Assembly (NCBI RefSeq): GCF_029854705.2
Contig: NZ_CP139035.1
Coordinates: forward strand, 806,001-870,000
Direction: 5' to 3'
From: Akkermansia sp. N21116
GTDB taxonomy: Bacteria > Verrucomicrobiota > Verrucomicrobiia > Verrucomicrobiales > Akkermansiaceae
DNA length: 64,000 nt
Shown: positions 59,664-64,000 of the stretch, piece by piece
Position numbering within the stretch: position 1 is the first letter of the stretch
How the letters are laid out: every line of letters begins with the position of its first letter
Notes under the pieces: generated by a model
Seen by the model: the letters and a program-made list of their open reading frames with translations, nothing else
Databases searched by the model: none
What the model was told of the DNA's origin: nothing
Program-made: the position numbers and the translations under genes

Positions 59664-60791
59664 TTATCTTTTACCTTGTTTGGAGAGGCTGAGCATCAAG
59701 GCAACAATGTCCTGATGCAAGGTTTCCAGCTGCTGGCTCATGCGTTTTCCTCCGCGAATGTCGAGTTTCGGCATGGTATTGATGGCCTGGGCGACGCGTT
59801 CCGCACAGCGGGAAAGTTTCTGGGATAGAAGCAGGCAGTCGGCATTGCCGTCATTGATCTGGAGAATGCAGGAGAGTGTGTTGGGAGTGACGTACCGGAG
59901 AACCGAGAAAATGGTGGCAATGTCCGGATTCAAAGAATTCGGATAGGCCTGTTCCTGGGAGATGGCCGAGGCAAAAAGACGCTGGGCGGCTTCGGACAAC
60001 TTCATGATTTGCTGGAACAACGGATGCGACATGCCCAGTTGGGCGTCGATGGCTTCGTCTTCGTCGAGAATGTCGAACAGGGTCAATCCGCCGGAGATCC
60101 GGCTGGAAACAACCGTACCGTTTTCATCGGAAGCGGCCAGTTCTCCCAGAGTGTCGTCCCATCCCATGACGAATGCTTCGCGCGTATCGGCAAAGAGTTC
60201 CGTTTTGTACTTGCGGTGTATTTCCTGAAAAGCGACGGCGGAGGCTTCTGCCTCGCGAAGGCGGATATCCCAGCGGCTGTCCGGGAGGGGATCCGTATCT
60301 TCCTGGTGGTGGGAATACTGGTCGATCCATGAGGCGACATAATCCCGCAATGTTTGCTGGTTGCACATGACCTGGGCTTGTTCGTCCTCTTTGGTCATGA
60401 TCCAGTCCGGGAGGGAGGTTTTAATTTTGAATTCGTCCACTTCCAACAGGAACATGCCGTGCCTTCTGGAAAACCATTCCAGATAGAGCTGGTTACTCAG
60501 TGTTTTGCTGTTGAACGGGGATACAATGCGCCGGGAGGCGGTCAAATCGCCGACGAGACCTTCTTCCAAGGATGAAAAAAAGTCGAATCTGGACAGTTGT
60601 TCCGGAGTGTTCCGGGCGTTTGGGAGGGAGAACTCGGCGACGCAGCCGGCCAGATCCCTCAAGCAATCGCCCTCGAGCTGGAACCGTACGGGTAGATCAC
60701 ACCCCTTGAGCCACAGTTCCAGCAGGACGGTGCCTTTGGTACTGTTGTCGATTTTGCCGTGTTGGACGAATTCGGAAAGACGAAAAATCAT
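59664..60791 (-). CDS. Conserved protein of unknown function in the leu operon
   Basis: A 375-residue soluble protein starting MIFRLSEFVQHGKIDNSTKG at 60791; a longer upstream frame overlaps leuD and is rejected. No signal peptide or membrane helix. Visible features: an N-terminal beta-rich part with VLLELWLKGCDLPVRFQLEG, then DLAGCVAEFSLPNAR; an aromatic LYLEWFSRRHGMFLLEVDEF; an acidic middle EAFVMGWDDTLGELAASDEN, then LFDILDEDEAIDAQLGM; and a helical C-terminus (SEAAQRLFASAISQEQ to QLETLHQDIVALMLSLSKQG). I recognise no family. It lies 35 nt after leuD and 61 nt before the Deg gene, so it is co-transcribed with leuCD or the Deg pair. Confidence 0.75.
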   Translation of the reverse strand: MIFRLSEFVQHGKIDNSTKGTVLLELWLKGCDLPVRFQLEGDCLRDLAGCVAEFSLPNARNTPEQLSRFDFFSSLEEGLVGDLTASRRIVSPFNSKTLSNQLYLEWFSRRHGMFLLEVDEFKIKTSLPDWIMTKEDEQAQVMCNQQTLRDYVASWIDQYSHHQEDTDPLPDSRWDIRLREAEASAVAFQEIHRKYKTELFADTREAFVMGWDDTLGELAASDENGTVVSSRISGGLTLFDILDEDEAIDAQLGMSHPLFQQIMKLSEAAQRLFASAISQEQAYPNSLNPDIATIFSVLRYVTPNTLSCILQINDGNADCLLLSQKLSRCAERVAQAINTMPKLDIRGGKRMSQQLETLHQDIVALMLSLSKQGKR

Positions 60792-60826
60792 AGGGGTGGG
60801 ATCTGGGGGATAGGAAGTTGGTTGAG

Positions 60827-61438
60827 TTAGGAATGCCGTGCCCCGGGTGAAGGTAGTTCGGCATCCTTGGCTGCGATGAGTTCGGCATTGACGAGTAAGC
60901 CTGCAATGGCGTCCCAACGACCGGTCGTCAGAGCTTCGCGCGGTTCGGCCGGCATCGTGACGGGGATTGAACCTCCGTGCCAGGAAACCGTCATGGATTC
61001 CAGATCGACGGTGACGACGAGAGAGGGATCTTTCTCAATGGCCTTGTTGATAGCAGAGAGGTTTTCCGGTGTGGCGCAGACGCATGGGAGGCCGATGCCG
61101 GTGCTGTTGCCGAAGAAGATTTCGGCGAAGGAACCGGCGATGATGGCTTTGATTCCGGAACGTTTGATGGCTTGCGGAGCGTGCTCCCGCGACGAACCGC
61201 AGCCGAAATTAACGCCACCGATGATGATGGAAGCGCCGGCGAAACGGGGATCGTCGATGGGGTGGTTCTTGCTGGTGTTATCAGCATTGAAGCGTTCATC
61301 CCAGAACATGGTGCCGGCAAGTTCATCGAAGGTGATGCACTTGAGGAAGCGGGATGGAATGATGCGGTCCGTATCCATATCAGCTCCAGGAACGGGGACG
61401 CAGGTACCGCTGATGCGGATGACTGGTGTGAGTGGCAT
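60827..61438 (-). CDS. leuD: 3-isopropylmalate dehydratase, small subunit
   Basis: A 203-residue swivel-domain subunit. It has the family pattern TCVPVPGADMDTDRIIPSRF, FGCGSSREHAPQAIKRSGI, AIIAGSFAEIFFGNSTGIGL. With LeuC it isomerises 2-isopropylmalate to 3-isopropylmalate in leucine synthesis. Length is normal. It starts 4 nt after the leuC stop codon, in the usual leuC-leuD order. Confidence 0.96.
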   Translation of the reverse strand: MPLTPVIRISGTCVPVPGADMDTDRIIPSRFLKCITFDELAGTMFWDERFNADNTSKNHPIDDPRFAGASIIIGGVNFGCGSSREHAPQAIKRSGIKAIIAGSFAEIFFGNSTGIGLPCVCATPENLSAINKAIEKDPSLVVTVDLESMTVSWHGGSIPVTMPAEPREALTTGRWDAIAGLLVNAELIAAKDAELPSPGARHS

Positions 61439-61442
61439 GGCT

Positions 61443-62876
61443 TTAGGAAAGATTGGATTGGTTTTGGGTTCCGGAGAAGACTTCCCGTGCGTCGGAGATC
61501 CGGCCCGTCAGGGCGGCCGCTGCGACCATGGCGGGACTCATCAGAATCGTGCGGCCCGTGGGACTGCCCTGACGTCCTTTGAAATTGCGGTTGGAGGAAC
61601 TGGCGCAAATCTGGTCTCCAACGAGTTTGTCGGGATTCATGGCCAGGCACATGGAGCACCCGGGCAGGCGCCATTCGAATCCGGCCTCTCGGAAGATGGC
61701 GGAAATGCCTTCTTCATCGCACTGGCGCGCCGTCATTTGGGAACCCGGCACGGCAATGGCTCTTACTCCGGAAGCGACTTTACGCCCCTTGATGAGACCG
61801 GCGACTTTGCGGAAGTCGGAAATGCGTCCGTTGGTGCATGAACCGATGAAGCAAACCTGGATTTCCTGCCCCTTGATCGGATTGCCGCTGGTGAAACGCA
61901 TGTATTCCAGCGCCTGCCGGGTCATTTTGCGTTCGTCTTCATTGCGCGCCTGGTCGGGGGAAGGAATTGTGCCGTTGATGCTGATACTTTGATCCGGGGA
62001 AATGCCCCAGGTCACGGTAGGTTCGATGGAGGCTCCATCAATTTCGAGCACTTCGTCGTAAATGGCATCGGCGTCGGATGCAAAGCTTTTCCAGCGGGCG
62101 ACGGCCTTGTTCCAGTCGGCGCCTTGCGGGGCAAACAAGCGTCCCTTGATGTATTCGAAAGTCGTTTCGTCAGGATTGACGTAACCGCAGCGTGCGGCTC
62201 CTTCGATGGCCATGTTGCAGAGCGTCATGCGCTCGTCCATGCTCATGGCGTCGATGACGGAACCGCCGTACTCGTGGGCAAAGCCCAGACCTCCCTTGGC
62301 TCCGAGCAACCCGATGAGGTACAGGGCTACATCCTTGGCGGTGACGCCGGGAGCAAGCTGCCCGTTGACATTGATGCGGCGAACCTTCAACGGACTCATG
62401 GCAAGGCTCTGCGTGGCGAGTACGTCACGTACCTGGGTTGTGCCGATGCCCATGGCGATGGACCCAAAGGCTCCGTGGGTGGCGGTATGGGAATCCCCGC
62501 AGACGATCGTCATGCCGGGCTGGGTGATGCCCAGTTCTGGGCCGACCATGTGGACGATACCTTGGTTGCCGGTGGGAAGATCGAAGAAACGGATGCCGTT
62601 TTCCGCACAATTTTTGCGTAGTTCGCGAATCATGGCATCGGCAAGGGAATCGGCGAAAGGTTCCTGCTGGTTGTCCGTGGGAATGATGTGATCCACGGTG
62701 GCGAACGTACGGTCCGGATAGGCGACTTTGAGACCAAGATCCCGGACCATGCCAAACGCCTGCGGCGACGTTACCTCATGCAGCAGGTGCGTCGCGATGA
62801 ACAATTGCGTCCGTCCGTCCGGCAGTGTGCAGACGGAGTGCGCATCCCATATTTTTTGGAAAAGCGTTTTTCCCAT
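61443..62876 (-). CDS. leuC: 3-isopropylmalate dehydratase, large subunit
   Basis: A 477-residue aconitase-type [4Fe-4S] subunit. It starts [20 protein letters not shown]. Motifs: [40 protein letters not shown], the cluster ligand Cys in [20 protein letters not shown], and the C-x-x-C pair in [14 protein letters not shown], then [20 protein letters not shown]. All three cluster cysteines are present. The start at 62876 excludes five upstream residues from a weaker ATG. First gene of the leuCD run; 129 nt separate it from the end of comM. Confidence 0.96.
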   Translation of the reverse strand: MGKTLFQKIWDAHSVCTLPDGRTQLFIATHLLHEVTSPQAFGMVRDLGLKVAYPDRTFATVDHIIPTDNQQEPFADSLADAMIRELRKNCAENGIRFFDLPTGNQGIVHMVGPELGITQPGMTIVCGDSHTATHGAFGSIAMGIGTTQVRDVLATQSLAMSPLKVRRINVNGQLAPGVTAKDVALYLIGLLGAKGGLGFAHEYGGSVIDAMSMDERMTLCNMAIEGAARCGYVNPDETTFEYIKGRLFAPQGADWNKAVARWKSFASDADAIYDEVLEIDGASIEPTVTWGISPDQSISINGTIPSPDQARNEDERKMTRQALEYMRFTSGNPIKGQEIQVCFIGSCTNGRISDFRKVAGLIKGRKVASGVRAIAVPGSQMTARQCDEEGISAIFREAGFEWRLPGCSMCLAMNPDKLVGDQICASSSNRNFKGRQGSPTGRTILMSPAMVAAAALTGRISDAREVFSGTQNQSNLS

Positions 62877-63005
62877 AGCTAGAACCAGCATCTACTTCAG
62901 GGGGAACTTCGTCAAGGTGCAAGGGTGTAATTTATGGAGACTTTGTGTCTTACCTGTCCTTGTACGGAGGCGGATAAAGGGATTGGCGCCTTGGGTCGGG
63001 CGGGG

Positions 63006-64000
63006 TTAACGGAGGCGGTTTTCGAAGGCGCGGAACTGGATGGCCTCGTAGATGTGTTCCTCGGTGATGGAACCGCTGCCGGCCAGGTCGGCGATAGTTC
63101 TGGCAACTTTGAGGATGCGGTCGTGGGCACGGGCGGAAAGCCCCAGTTGTTCGATGGCCTGAGTCAGGATGCCGGTGGCTGCCGGAGTGGGACGGCAGTG
63201 GGCCTGGAGCGTTTTGCCGGAGATGTCCGCATTCGTCCGGAAACGGGTGCCGGAGTAGCGTCGGTGCTGGAGTTCCCGGACGGCTGTTACACGGGACCGG
63301 ATACCGGCAGATGGTTCTCCGGCTGGGGCCGAGACGAGGGTGGACGGCTCGACTGCCGGGACTTCCACGATCATATCGAAACGGTCCAGCAAAGGCCCTG
63401 AGATTTTCTTCCGGTATTTTTCCACCAGGGCTGGGCTGCATTTGCAGGCATGCCGTCGGTCTCCCTGATAGCCGCAGGGGCAAGGGTTCATCGCCGCCAC
63501 GAGCATGAAACGCGCGGGAAAGGTCATGGTGCCCGAAGCTCGGGAGATGATGATTTCCCCGGCTTCCAGGGGTTGGCGGAGGGTTTCCAGCGTTTGACGT
63601 CGGAATTCGGGTAGTTCGTCCAGAAAGAGGACGCCGTTGTGGGACAGGGATATTTCCCCCGGGGCAATGCTGGAGCCTCCTCCCATCAAGCCCGCATCGG
63701 AAATGGTATGGTGGGGCGCTCGGAAGGGACGCGTACGCATCAGTCCGGCATCCCTCTTCAACAAGCCGCAGACGGAGTGTATTTTGCTGGTTTCCAGAGC
63801 CTCTTCGTCTGTCAATGGAGGGAGAATGGTTGGGATGCGGTGGGCAAGCATGGATTTTCCGGATCCCGGGCTGCCGCTTATGAGGATGTTATGGCCTCCG
63901 GCAGCGGCTATTTCTAGGGCGCGGCGCGCATAGGCCTGGCCTTTGACCTCGGAGAAATCCACATCGTACTCTGCCTCAAAGGTTGTGGGAGGACAGATGG
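63006..64000 (-). CDS. comM: YifB/ComM-type Mg-chelatase-like AAA ATPase, 3' part (cut by window edge)
   Basis: 331 codons are visible; the frame continues past the right edge (upstream residues TFEAEYDVDFSEVKGQ). It contains the Mg-chelatase AAA domain: Walker A ILISGSPGSGKSMLAHRIPT, FRAPHHTISDAGLMGGGSSI, Walker B NGVLFLDELPEFRRQTLETL, SRASGTMTFPARFMLVAAMN, PCPCGYQGDRRHACKCSP (Cys-rich zinc-like segment), and GPLLDRFDMIVEVPAVEPST. The C-terminal Mg_chelatase_C helices follow (LGLSARAHDRILKVARTIAD). In several bacteria ComM acts as a helicase in branch migration during natural transformation. The N-terminal ChlI-like domain lies outside. Confidence 0.93.
   Translation of the reverse strand, partial: ICPPTTFEAEYDVDFSEVKGQAYARRALEIAAAGGHNILISGSPGSGKSMLAHRIPTILPPLTDEEALETSKIHSVCGLLKRDAGLMRTRPFRAPHHTISDAGLMGGGSSIAPGEISLSHNGVLFLDELPEFRRQTLETLRQPLEAGEIIISRASGTMTFPARFMLVAAMNPCPCGYQGDRRHACKCSPALVEKYRKKISGPLLDRFDMIVEVPAVEPSTLVSAPAGEPSAGIRSRVTAVRELQHRRYSGTRFRTNADISGKTLQAHCRPTPAATGILTQAIEQLGLSARAHDRILKVARTIADLAGSGSITEEHIYEAIQFRAFENRLR

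Overview
The window looks like a chromosomal segment of a Gram-negative member of Verrucomicrobiota, most likely an Akkermansia-like bacterium. This placement is inference, not a search result. It rests on GC content in the mid-fifties by eye, lipid A/Kdo genes (waaA, kdsB) that imply an outer membrane, a 34-residue AURKAIP1/COX24-type ribosomal peptide, type B L31, many genes without a clear Shine-Dalgarno sequence, and three giant prepilin-like proteins resembling the 'Verru_Chthon cassette protein A' type. No tRNA, rRNA, CRISPR array, transposase, integrase or phage gene was found. Most of the window is core metabolism.

Layout, 0-36 kb: a partial CorA transporter and rplI (minus strand); purH, pdxJ and acpS (plus); a bS22/mS38-like peptide, hisG and an Xaa-Pro aminopeptidase (minus); the hibernation factor hpf; then two tandem 41-residue lipoprotein genes, each with its own promoter and terminator. 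Next come galM, two lipoproteins, a secreted unknown, rsmD-waaA (plus), and coaB / aspartic protease / rsgA (minus). A NifS-type cysteine desulfurase and tsaE precede rplU-rpmA, which are followed by a Fur-like regulator directly upstream of sufC-sufB-sufD. After this lie pgi, a Sel1-repeat protein and an RlmI-like methyltransferase (minus), a TonB-like protein with a CBS-containing Mn pyrophosphatase (plus), type B L31, a low-molecular-weight tyrosine phosphatase, a MenH-like hydrolase with a DUF3820 protein, and fba, lysA and an AI-2E-family permease.

35.7-51.1 kb is the unusual part. Three proteins of about 1,388 residues share a prepilin-type N-terminus. Genes 1 and 2 are in tandem on the minus strand and gene 3 is divergent from gene 2. 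Their 5' thirds and most of their 3' 40% are almost identical in DNA, while the central ~390 codons are diverged: a gene-conversion mosaic. Genes 1 and 3 are each followed by a paralogous secreted protein of 260-275 residues; gene 2 is not. The AT-rich leaders of all three genes carry strong stem-loops. Those of genes 2 and 3 share a core, and the gene 2 stem pairs fully only in the sense RNA. The proteins look like giant GspK/PilX-type tip pseudopilins.

51-64 kb, all minus strand: a sodium:solute symporter; pyrG and kdsB (CTP synthesis beside the enzyme that uses CTP to activate Kdo); a dehydroquinate-synthase-like sugar-phosphate cyclase with an atypical motif; a Deg-type serine protease next to a paralogue without the catalytic triad; an unrecognised 375-residue protein; leuC-leuD; and the 3' part of comM/yifB.

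The operons link envelope construction (kdsB, waaA, TonB, lipoproteins, Deg proteins, pseudopilins) with housekeeping functions (ribosome assembly, Fe-S assembly, amino-acid, purine, vitamin B6 and CoA synthesis).
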